Origin: Paraspadella gotoi
Lineage: Eukaryota; Chaetognatha
Assembly: GCA_051294375.1 (NCBI GenBank)
Contig: CM119264.1
Location: 20,488,248-20,552,247, forward strand
Length of the DNA stretch: 64,000 bases
Reading direction: 5' to 3'
The notes below the pieces were generated by a model. That model was not told the DNA's origin. It did no database searches and worked only from the letters and a program-made list of their open reading frames with translations. Every line of letters begins with the position of its first letter. Position 1 is the stretch's first letter. Positions 39,001 to 51,000 of this stretch are shown piece by piece. The translations under genes were made by a program, and so were the position numbers.

Positions 39001-42000
39001 TCTTTTCTTTTTATTCTTTCTTTCTTTTCTTTCCGTTCTATCTTTTTTTTTGCCTATATTATTATTATGTTATTATGTATTAATAATATTATATTATTAT
39101 TATTATTATTACTGAGCGCCAAGCGTTAATACATATAATATATATATAATACGTATCTATCTATTTATTATAATTGCGTATATTTTACGTTTTACTATGG
39201 TTCCTAAAATATTTTTTCAGGTTAATTCTTCTCCCTAGGAAAAGAGTTGGATGATGGGCGCGAGCCTCGACGCCACGACCGACGAGGAACTTCGCCAGGA
39301 GTCAAGCCGCTTTACTGCGATCGTCCAGTCTCGGAAGGAATTTCAACGGAACTGAAACGTGCGGAAAAAATTAGCCGAGATTAATTATTGGCAAATTGCG
39401 ACGAAACAATTCCGATTGCCGAATCATGGTTATTTTGTAACAAAGTTTTTTTTCCTTCATCACACTGACTAATTGCTGAACTTTTTTTATGTTAGCTAAA
39501 TTATTCCCTATCGCCGCGATAATTTCAAAGCGGCTGAAGTCAATCTTCAACGAAGGAAGTTTTCAACAGTTGATAAGAAAAAAAATGTAAATGTCCTTTT
39601 TAAATTTTAATCACGATGAATTAATATTGTGGTCGTGAACCTTAATATTCGTGAGTCAGTATAAACCCATCAGTCATAACTCTTTTTCTCTATATTTTCT
39701 CATCGATAATGAAATAATGAATATACTTAAAACCAGTGTGCAAAGTTTGACGATTGATTTCTTGCATATAATCACGGCATATCACAGTATTATCATTTCG
39801 GTCTCGCGGATAGAGGACCACTCATGAGAGATTCCGGAATCCTAGACTGCAACAAAGATGTTTGAATGTCTTAAATAATTTAGCGAATCAAGTAAAATTG
39901 GCAAAACCAGAGAGATATCAGGCAAACACGTGTCAGCTTTAGGCAATTTATCTTTACGAAGCGCAAAACAAAAACAACACAAATAAAAAAACACACAAAG
40001 CTAGATGTCTTGTTTCAGTTTAAACTGACGTTCGCTCAACATAGAATTGGCTTGGTCATGGTATTCCTCGTCGCCTGTGCTGATCTTCTTTTCGTCTTCA
40101 TGAAATTCAACATCTGTTCGTCGTCGTAGGTGGCCGTCGTCACCCGATCCTGTCACGAACATCGGCGTTCGTTTTACGTAACAAACAGAATTCAAGCGGG
40201 GCCGTGTCGTCGAAGGCGGCGTTGTCTATTCCATCACAAGCGAGCGACGTTCGTCACCCTCGTTGTCACTTCCTCCTTCAGCGTCGACCGTCGTCGGCAC
40301 TTTGAAGGTTCCGGATAAAATTGTGGCGAACTATGGTCGCGGTGGCGTCCTTGATATCGTCGTATTTTGAGGGAGAGTGGTGATGTGGCGTGGAGGAAAG
40401 ATTCGTCTCGATCTCGTCGTCGAACTCTAGGAGATATGATCATGTAGAAATTTGGATTAAAATAAATAGCAGAAGTGAATCAATCAATGAATCAATCAAT
40501 GGAATCGATCATACGAAAGTCAATCTACAGTTTCCTCACTTTTGGCTTGTCTCTTCATATGTCTTGTCTTCCCTTTTCGCTCCATCCTCTCAACATTTTT
40601 CTAGTATGCGAACAGGATTCCACTTTTGATCCCACGAGAAACATCGAGGTCTGAGACGAGAAACGCGGGTGCTGTGGATGAAGGATCCAAGTCAAGTCGG
40701 CAAATCGACTTTTCTTTGTTTAGGTACCTGCTTGTTTACATTGCTCACCAAGCAAAGATCGAATGATTTCTTCCTCCTCGTCTTCCATGCGTCGTTCAAC
40801 ACTGAGCGATGTCGTAAAACGATAAAAATATATATATTTATATATATATTATTATTTATAAATATAAATATTTCATGGAATCAATTTCACGATTTTCATA
40901 GGAATGAATTCTTTCCCCGTTTAAAAAGAGAGTTTCAACGTATTCAACTTAGAAGCATGAATAAGTTTATTGATAGGAAAGACTAACGAGTTCGGTGCAA
41001 TGATGAATTTCCTCAGTAAAAACCCGTGACAGTGTTCAAGCAGCTCCGGAGTGACTTTCCTTTGAACAACTTTTCTTCAGCTTTAGAGATCATGTAGGTT
41101 GATGCAATTCTTGCTGTAAATCCTAGGACAAAATAGTTTCAATTTTTTATCAATGTATCATCTTCCTTTATTTTTATTCTAAAAATTCATTGAAAATATG
41201 TAATATGGAGGTAAAGAAAGAAAAGAGGAGACGAAAGACGAGAATGTAGGCAATAAAATAATTGATTTATTAAACAAACAAGCGATGAAAAGACCTTGTA
41301 TTCTTCTGACCTACTATCTTTCTCTAGAGAAACGCCTCCCTTCTCCCTGCCGTCCGCGTTCTCCCGCCTCTTGAAGACAGGTTCTCGAGAGAAGAGTTTA
41401 ATCAGACGGAGACGACAATGGCTACGGATTGAAGGAGGCAGGGCACCGCGAGGGTGTTGTCGTAGAACGAAGTGTGAAACGACGTCTGTAAAACAACGGC
41501 GAACCACGCGCATTAATTTTCTATTATTTTTATAAGATCTCTAAAAAATGGTTTATCTTTAACCCCTACTATCTCGCTTGTTTGTCATCCCTATTAATTA
41601 TTTGTTCATATGAAAGCCAAACAATATCTTTCATTCGACGCCCATGATGAGGATTTTAAGCTAATATTATAGAAGTTTTTTTTATCCATCTTTGTTTTTT
41701 TTTTTTTTATGTAATTTACCATGCAAACTTCAAAAAACAGCTAAACCCCAAAAAGAAGGTGCAATTGTTGAGCTTTGGTAGGCGGGTTTGTCAAGATATA
41801 GGATCGCTAAACAGCTTCATTTCTCTCCTACAGCCATCTGCAGAGTTGTCAACAAATTTGAAAGCAAATTACGAAACCTTGGACGAGCTGTTAGGAAGCA
41901 GCGGCCTTGCATGTCCTCGAAGAGCAAGAACGAATGACGCTGGAAGTCTTGCAATTCAAGACCGTAAGGCTTCTGCAAGCCAGTTGAGAAAAAATGAGAG

Positions 42001-45000
42001 AAGAAAATTTGCATATTTAAGCAGTGAATGGGCAACTTTTTCATGGAGGATAAGCTCCTGGATACAAAAGCCAAAGCCCCCCAAAATTTCATGAGGAAAA
42101 CAGGATGGAGGTGCTCGAAGGTTATCCGGAATCCTCGCCTGATTGCAACATCATCGGAAATGTTCTGTCAAGGATGAAAAGGACATTTGCAGTACACTAA
42201 TATTTTCCCAGCCTCTACGACTCTCTCTCTTTTGTCTCTGACGGAGCTGGAAGCAATAGTGGTCCGACAATGTATTAACTAACTGAGTCCTAAAAATATT
42301 ATTTTTCCTTCAAATAACGAAATAAAATGCTTTTATCATAACTATAAACTTTTTAGAGCAGATCTGTATTGGCTTTGACATAAGATATCTTTTAGGTTGC
42401 TACTGCGTAAAATGGCAAAGGATAATAATAGGCAGAGGTTGGGGTTTTTTCAACAAAAATTTTAGAAATTTAATTCTGCGTCTTTTAAAGAAAATTTTTC
42501 CTTCGTGAACACTAAAGACGCTTTTTTCTTTTCTTCTATCGGATATCGGTAAATGGAACAAAGAGAAAAAATGGCCAAGCCACACGTTTAAAAAAAAACG
42601 GGGAGGAGAAAGAAATAAGCATATAAATTTTTTTAAATTTCTTTTCCCTCAAATCGCATATTGGTTTGAACAAAGCGGTTTTCAAAAGACCTTACAAAAA
42701 TAATAAGCTCTCGACAGCCCTCTTGTCAATTGTCAGTTCCCCTAACCGCTACGCGATTCAACTTATGCTGCTAATAAATTAAATATTACTCATTCACCTG
42801 ATTAAACTTCCAGGAGAATGTCACAGTGGACTTGATCTTAACGATTTCATTATCGCGATGTGGAGGTTGAGCGCATGATGACGGCTACCACTTGAAAAGC
42901 CGAAAATGAGTAACCGAGACCTCAGACGCAGAGGTTTGGCGCGGCTCTTAAAGTCATCGTCCGTCAGATCATCTAGAGTTAATTTTTTTTTTTTTTATGA
43001 AGAAACTCATGACTTAAAACTCAATAAAAACAAAACTTGAAGATGTAATTTCTAGGTCATTAAACTCAAAATATATTTTTAAAAAATATAGGGTCTACAT
43101 AAAAAAAAAAACATAACCATCCTCTTTCCTTGCGCATTTCCCAACTTGCCTTCTGATTAGAGCCCCAATTCTGAAATAAGAAAGCGAACCACTTCGCATA
43201 ACTCGCGTCGATCCGCCGTGTCAGTTGGTGGGCTTGTTTGTCCGCCAAGAGGAGGTTACGCTTGACGACGTCTGGGTCGTCGCGCGTCCGCCCAGAGCCA
43301 CAAGAGGCGCTGAAGGAGTGTGGAGAATGTGTTGGTGATGGAGGAGAACTTGTACGATTGTTCGCATGCACTCGATTCGACTGAACGGGTACAATACGTT
43401 TTCATCATGTAATATTATCCGGCCAGGATAGGCTTCGCCTGCGCCGGCTCTTATAATGTTTTTAGGATTCCTTCTGTTGAGTGACGTACGTCGTCATCGT
43501 CGTCGGCGTCGTGGCGTCACGCTCTTATTTAATATTAAAACTACTACGCTTTTATAGGTTTGGCTGGACTTACCGCTTGTTTAAAATAAATTATTATGGC
43601 ATTAAATGATAAAGTTTTACAAAAGTGTCAATCAATAGTAAGCTAATTGATNNNNNNNNNNNNNNNNNNNNNNNNNAATTAAAGTTAAATTTAGAAATTT
43701 TACTACGCCTTACTAGCGAGGGACTCACTTTGGTTTTGGCGGCCAAGAGCTGATTGCTGACGACCCTGTCCGCGAGCAGCAAGACTTTGGTGACGGCGGA
43801 AAGGAGCCTCCGCGCGGCGCGGACGAGGGATGTCTTGTCCTTGAAAGAGGCGCCGCCCGACGCCGCCGACGACGAGTCCGTCATATTTCGGAGATCCTCG
43901 GCGGCGGCCGCCGTCAGGTGGCGGATCTTTTCTCCTGGGGGAATTAAGGGTCATTTTAAAATCCAATTAAGGCCTATGCCTATTTATTTTTTGTTTCTTA
44001 TTCACATCGTATTGGTGATTAACATCGTTTTATGAGGAAAACGCATTTTTATTTGAGCAATATATTTCGGTTAACATTGCTTAACCATAGTTCATTTGCG
44101 AAGTAAATGCGAGAAAAACAGTCACAATAAAGTAAAAAAATATTTTGGTTAAAATCATTAAAATTATTATCATCGACATTATCATCGCAGGAAACGGATT
44201 GATCATGATCAATGATCATAAACCACGCCTACTTCCTTCGTTGTTATTATCCACTTTTTTATTTTAATATATTTATATTTTTATATTTTAATATATTTTA
44301 TATTTTCATCGTCATCATTATTACTTATAAATTATAATCTTCATCATGATATTTTTTATCGGTAATCAGGCTGAAATGACTGTATCCAAAAAAGTTAAAT
44401 ATATTTATTTAAGAACAACATGTTAACGGAAGCGAACTGGGTTGACCGAAAACATGTTCTGCAATCAACTCCATCACGTCTTCTTAATATTCATTATCCT
44501 CAGCATCGTCACAGGTGATTATCATTGTCGTCGTCATCATAATTATCGTCATCCTCGTCAACGATAACAAAAATTTATTTGCAGGAACGTTGAAATTGTT
44601 TGCGAAAAAGATTAGGAAAATGGAAAAGATTCAGATTTCATTATTCGCCTTAATTTTCTTTCTTTTTTTTTCTTTACAAGCAATATTAAAGCTTTGAGAC
44701 AATTCTCGATTAAATCAACGTCCAGGGTGTGATGATATTTTTCGTCGAATACAAACCTGGAGAAGATGCTGTATGCACTTTTGTTTGCGCTTTTTGCGAT
44801 TCCGAAAATTAGTGCAATATTTAACTTTCAATGTGGTTCTTACTCCTTGAGCGGGTTAGGAGCCGGCATCGCTGAAGAGGAATGCTACAAAAAGCTGATC
44901 CCTCCAACCACGGCACCGACCTTCCTCACTTCCGCATCAACTAACCCCTGTCTCGTCTGTTCGGGATTTTCTTCGTGGAAGAATTCCGCCTCAGAAACCA

Positions 45001-48000
45001 CAACAAACGACTCCATCCATGCAGCCTTGGACGACGCGACGAGCAATTCCTCCTTCACCACTTATAACCGTACTTTCGGCAGAGTGCGCTTTGAACTCCA
45101 GCCCACAACCAAACGTTGGCAGCAAGCGGCAAGGGCGTGTTGGGACTTGGGAGGTTCTTTGGTCAACTCGGAGGATGACTTTGAAGTGTTCCATATAATC
45201 ATGAAGGACCAGAGAAGCTGGCTTGGAGCAATTGAGAATATAAGTAAGTAGAAAATAAAGGGACGGGAGATAAAAGCCATTTAGCTTTAATTTGACCATT
45301 GAAGAAAATACAGTAGGCAGTATTTATCAGGAATCAGGTAATTAAATATATTAGTTGGTCGATTTTATTTGGTGATTTTTATTTTGGTGAAGAGACAGTA
45401 ATTATTGATAAGTGTTAATGACAGAACGTTCAATATAAGCAGTCCCTGAGTTTCGGATCAGCTTTAACACCGAGTTATAGGCGTTAAGCGCCCCGTCCCT
45501 CTAAACTGCTAGGCGACCACCGGGCTAGAACCCTGGACCTTTGGGTTGGAGGCGAATGACTTCCTCCGGCACCAATGGCCGCTGATGAACGGTTGGTGGA
45601 TTTTAGTCCACCATACATCCCCCCTCCCGTAGGGAGAAGTCTGTTGCGTCTCTTCGGTGAATTGTTGTTGTTGGTGGAAAGTTCGTCACCAGTTGAGGCA
45701 TGTCGCCTGATGTGTTGTGGAAGAAAGTGCATCGCCAGGTTGAGGTATGTCGCCTGAAAGTGTTGTTGCTGTTGTGTTCGGAAGTCGGCTCACCAATGAA
45801 GAGACAGTAATTATTGATAAGTGTTAATGACAGAACCGTTCAATATAAGCAGTCCCTGAGCTTCAGATCCGGCTGTAACACCGAGTTACAGGCGGGTTAA
45901 GCGCCCCGTCCCTCTAAACTGCTAGGCGACCACCGGCTAGAACCCCGGACCTTTGGGGTTGAGGCGAATGACTTGCCTCCGCACCAATGGCCGCTGATGA
46001 ACGGTTGGTGATTTTAGTCTCACCAATAACTGGTATACTTAAAATTTTTGGTTTTTTATAGGACACAATGAAAAATGGCGTAACGTTACTGTTCCGTGCA
46101 TAAAAAAAAATTCACTGTTCAATATTATTATATTTCTTTTTATTTTTTGAAACATTATAGTTTCATATGTTGATATCCAAAATATCAATGAAAAATCTTT
46201 TTTTGTTTTTTAGATATGTCTGAATATAGGGTGAAAAATGATAAATTTTTTAAAAAAGTTACTTATTCATATTTATTNNNNNNNNNNNNNNNNNNNNNNN
46301 NNATATATTTATATTTTTATATTTTAATATATTTTATATTTTCATCGTCATCAATTATTACTTATAAATTATAATCTTCATGATATTTTTTATCGGTAAT
46401 CAGGCTGAAATGACTGTATCCAAAAAAGTTAAATATATTTATTTAGAACAACATGTTAACGGAAGCGAACTGGGTTGACCGAAAAACATGTTCTGCAATC
46501 AACTCCATCACGTCTTCTTAATATTCATTATGCTTCAGCATCGTCGTCATCATAATTATCGTCATCCTCGTCAACGATAACAAAAATTTATTTGCAGGAA
46601 CGTTGAAATTGTTTGAGAAAAGATTAGGAAAATGGAAAAGATTCAGATTTCATTATTCGCCTTAATTTTCTTTCTTTTTTTTTCTTTACAAGCAATATTA
46701 AAGCTTTGAGACAATTCTCGATTAAATCAACGTCCAGGGTGTGATGATATTTTTCGTCGAATACAAACCTGGAGAAGATGCTGTATGCACTTTTGTTTGC
46801 GCTTTTTGCGATTCCGAAAATTAGTGCAATATTTAACTTTCAATGTGGTTCTTACTCCTTGAGCGGGTTAGGAGCCGGCATCGCTGAAGAGGAATGCTAC
46901 AAAAAGCTGATCCCTCCAACCACGGCACCGACCTTCCTCACTTCCGCATCACTAACCCCTGTCTCGTCTGTTCGGGATTTTCTTCGTGGAAGAATTCCGC
47001 CTCAGAAACCACAACAAACGACTCCATCCATGCAGCCTTGGACGACGCGACGAGCAATTCCTCCTTCACCACTTATAACCGTACTTTCGGCAGAGTGCGC
47101 TTTGAACTCCAGCCCACAACCAAACGTTGGCAGCAAGCGGCAAGGGCGTGTTGGGACTTGGGAGGTTCTTTGGTCAACTCGGGGGATGACTTTGAAGTGT
47201 TCCATATAATCATGAAGGACCAGAGAAGCTGGCTTGGAGCAATTGAGAATATAAGTAAGTAGAAAATAAAGGGACGGGAGAAAAAAGCCATTTAGCTTTA
47301 ATTTGACCATTGAAGAAAATACAGTAGGCAGTATTTATCAGGAATCAGGTAATTAAATATATTAGTTGGTCGATTTTATTTGGTGATTTTTATTTTGGTG
47401 AAGAGACAGTAATTATTGATAAGTGTTAATGACAGAACCGTTCAATATAAGCAGTCCCTGAGTTTCGGATCAGGCTGTAACACCGAGTTATAGGCGGGTT
47501 AAGCGCCCCGTCCCTCTAAACTGCTAGGCGACCACCGGGCTAGAACCCTGGACCTTTGGGTTGGGAGGCGAATGACTTGCCTCCGGCACCAATGGCCGCT
47601 GATGAACGGTTGGTGGATTTTAGTCCACCATACATCCCCCCTCCCGTAGGGAGAAGTCTGTTGCGTCTCTTCAGTGAATTGTTGTTGTTGGTAGAAAGTT
47701 CGTCACCAAGTTGAGGCATGTCGCCTGATGTGTTGTGGGCGGAAAGTGCATCGCCAGGTTGAGGTATGTCGCCTGAAAGTGTTGTTGCTGTTGTGTTCGG
47801 AAGTCGGGCTCACCAATGAAGAGACAGTAATTATTGATAAGTGTTAATGACAGAACCGTTCAATATAAGCAGTCCCTGAGCTTCAGATCCGGCTGTAACA
47901 CCGAGTTACAGGCGGGTTAAGCGCCCGTCCCTCTAAACTGCTAGGCGACCACCGGGCTAGAACCCCGGACCTTTGGGTTGGGAGGCGAATGACTTGCCTC

Positions 48001-51000
48001 CGGCACCAATGGCCGCTGATGAACGGTTGGTGGATTTTAGTCCACCATACTGGTATACTTTAAAATTTTTGGTTTTTTATAGGACACAATGAAAAATGGC
48101 GTAACGTTACTGTTCCGTGCATAAAAAAAAAATTCACTGTTCAATATTATTATATTTCTTTTTATTTTTTGAAACATTATAGTTTCATATGTTGATATCC
48201 AAAATATCAATGAAAAATCTTTTTTTGTTTTTTAGATATGTCTGAATATAGGGTGAAAAATGATAAATTTTTTAAAAAAGTTACTTATTCATATTTATTC
48301 ATAGAATTGTAATAGAAAAAAAAATAGTACTAATAGTTAGTGTTATGTCTCAAATAGATGGAAAAAAAACTCATTTAAAAATTCGATCGGGAAGTGGGGT
48401 AACTAAGGCTTACCAATAGCATCCTCCACGCCGATTGTTCTCTCAATAATTTTTTTTATTTAATACATTTGAAAGGGAAAAAAGAAAATTCCGAATGCAG
48501 GTTGCAGAAAGGTACAGATAATCTGGACTTTTTGACATGATAACCATGACCTTTTATATTTTGTGAAATGGGGCAGTAAAAAATCTAAAAAAATTCATCA
48601 TTAAGTCAGTCAATGAACCCTTTTCAATGGGCTATTACGAGAAATATTTTTTCTTAATTAAAATGGATGATAAATAATAGAATTAAATTCCTTGCTATAT
48701 TTAAAAAAAAATTATCAATACAATTTAACACAATGATGTTTTGTTTGTCAAATATGTTACCAGCTATATAATTTTTTACAACTTTATTATGATAAACAAG
48801 CAGTTTGTCAAGCTTTTAGTTTGCAGCTAAAGATAATAAAAAATGACCATTTTTTTTTACAGACAAAAAGGTAGATGTCCAGACTGTTTATATCAAGCTG
48901 AAAACATTTTTGTATTTATCATTTTTAATATTTAAAAATATATTTTATCAAGCTACAACATAAATTTTTGCTTGTTTTTTACTTTAACTGAAAAATATAA
49001 GCAATTTTATGGAATAAAGAAAATTTAATAATAAACAAAATGTAATTCAGTCTTTCCTTTTTCAAATTACAAAAGAAAAAGAAAAAATTTCATATGCCTT
49101 TATTGAAATTTTTAAAGCAAAAAACTGTTATACTTTTAACTCTGATTTAAAAAAGCTGTGTAAAGATTAGATTTAATTTAATAAAACTCTTTTAGAAAGG
49201 TGTCCCATGATTAGGGCTTTAATTTGATACCACATCCACCTTGCTACCTCTTTTCTTTCAAAAGTTATTTAAAAAAATATTTTTTTTAAATTACGCAGTA
49301 CAAATCTTTGTTAAATAAAAATTTCGGCAAAGCGGGAGTATCTCACTTATTTCTATTGGTACAATACTTAAATTTCAAAATAAAACTTGAAGAAATTTTT
49401 TTGTCATTTAGAGACATATCACTTTCAGATGTACCCATCGTATAATAATTTATTTATTTATTTCCCCCAAAAAAGCCTAATTAGAAAAGTTGAAATTTTT
49501 CTAATTGTTAAAAAAAAATTTTGTCCGACCTATGCTCATTGAGAATAATGGTTTGCATAGAAAATCAAAATATCAAAAAATTTTAAAAAATCAGCCTCTA
49601 AAAAAATCGAAAGGCTAGAGGTTGATTTTTTTAGAATTGCAAAAATTTTTTTCCTGACTCATAATCCATTATTCTCAAGTTTCAAAATATTTTTTTCCAA
49701 AATCATTCAATCAATTTTTTTTATTAATTTAAAATGTTTTTATGTTGTTTTTGTTTAAAGAATTGAAAAAAAGTGAAAAATATAGTAATTATTATAGCTT
49801 TTTGAAAATACCTTTAAATTATTAAATAATATGACACGAGGGAGTAAGCAGAGAAATCTTTCATTCATAAAGAAAATTGAAAATGAATTTGTCATATTGT
49901 TATTTAGATTAATTGACTATTTACAAACCAATGATTCATATAAATTGAGGAAATGATGGGTAAAAAATATTCATCTTGGTCTCGGTTAACTATTAAGTTA
50001 TCGTTAAAGTTTTGTTTTAATAATATTAATATTTTTTTTGCATTTATAAAGCAATGGTCTAAAATTTTGTAAGCGTTTCGAGCTATATTGCTTCATCTTT
50101 TTACTATTTTTGATCTAGTTAGCTTTTTTTGTTGATGGTCAAGGGTTATGGTCAGATACAGTAATGTCCAGTAGTGTATATCGCACATATTACCAAAGTA
50201 ATGATCAATTAATTTGGCTCAGAAACAATTTTAAAGGGATAAAATCAGCACGAGACCGTTTCGCCACGTTATTTTTCATTGTGTCATAGGCTGGCTCTGG
50301 GTATTAAATATGCGGAAAACTCGTCCGATTCCCGCCGAATTTATGACGAAACATCGACTACATCTTGTATTTTCACGGAATCAATGCCTTCTCTTTAAAA
50401 ACGGACTATTGAAGAGATCAGGATGCGACGCAAAACGGCCATACGTTTGTCAATTTAAATGATCAAATGACACGCAAAAAAACCGCAACTTTTTTTCGTT
50501 TCTCATTTGGGTTTTTTATAGATTTGTCGCGTGGTTTCAATTTTAAGACAACAGTTTTCTTTGTTTTTATTATGGATACTATAAGCGTATGGTCGTAAGA
50601 TTATGAAAAAAATTGCAAGGAGCTCACCCGCTTGTCCGGCTTCTTCGGCCGCGTCAATCATCTCGTCGCGGACGTCGGGATGTTCGGCTGCGATGGTTCG
50701 ACCCACCTCGACGAACTTCGCCACTGCCACGCCAATCGCCTCCCCGACTCGAATCTGATTATGATTTATGAATCCAAAATCCAAATAAAGACTATGCAGT
50801 CTAATGATGATTTTTTAATTGGGGTCACTTTGATAATTTTACATTAAAAAAAAAACAAGTTGGCTCTTAGAAACTTTTGTTCCTGTGTTTGGTCGGATAT
50901 GCTTATCAGCAGATTCCGTCTCTATTATTCACTCTGTCGGTCCGTCGGTCCCACCCCTAAATCTTGTCGGTAAATCATTTTTATCACATCAGACCATCAT

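Larger units (their letters stand above)
29580..39355 (+). pseudogene. Inverted, frameshifted copy of alpha-catulin exons 5-20
   Basis: Exon-equivalent blocks occur in order on the plus strand, for example 29,580-29,637 (exon 5), 30,270-30,331 (exon 7), 32,815-32,957 (exon 16) and 37,611-37,693 (exon 18). Splice sites are largely kept, but single-base gains or losses break many exons. In exon 16, KWEEPNNDLV becomes KWEEPQQRSR. Exon 1-4 equivalents are not in this run. If real it is a non-functional antisense duplicate in the parent gene's own intron. More likely it is an assembly artefact. Confidence 0.8.
29200..43651 (-). repeat. Right arm of large inverted repeat (noisy)
   Basis: Reverse complement of 22,330-11,885, with a 4.2-kb extra block at about 33,385-37,590. 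Nearly every exon carries one or more small indels. It is bounded on the right by a 25-N gap. Confidence 0.9.
44268..46277 (+). repeat. 2-kb duplicated segment, left copy
   Basis: Almost identical to 46,303-48,297. It starts and stops exactly where a contig overlap would, with the N gap between the two copies. Confidence 0.9.
46303..48297 (+). repeat. 2-kb duplicated segment, right copy
   Basis: Counterpart of 44,268-46,277. The match ends at TTACTTATTCATATTTATT, exactly where the left copy meets the gap. Confidence 0.9.

Noticed and set aside
29580-39355. A second, divergently oriented alpha-catulin gene
   Set aside because: Exon copies are frameshifted by random small indels, lack exons 1-4 and are bounded by assembly gaps. 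They are better explained as a misplaced inverted read.
45389-48047. Hammerhead ribozyme suggested by CTGATGA near the end of the SINE-like repeat and CTGATGT...GAAA in the spacer
   Set aside because: No GAAA and stem III follow the CTGATGA at the right spacing. In the spacer the core A9 position is T, and the GTC lies too close to form stem I.
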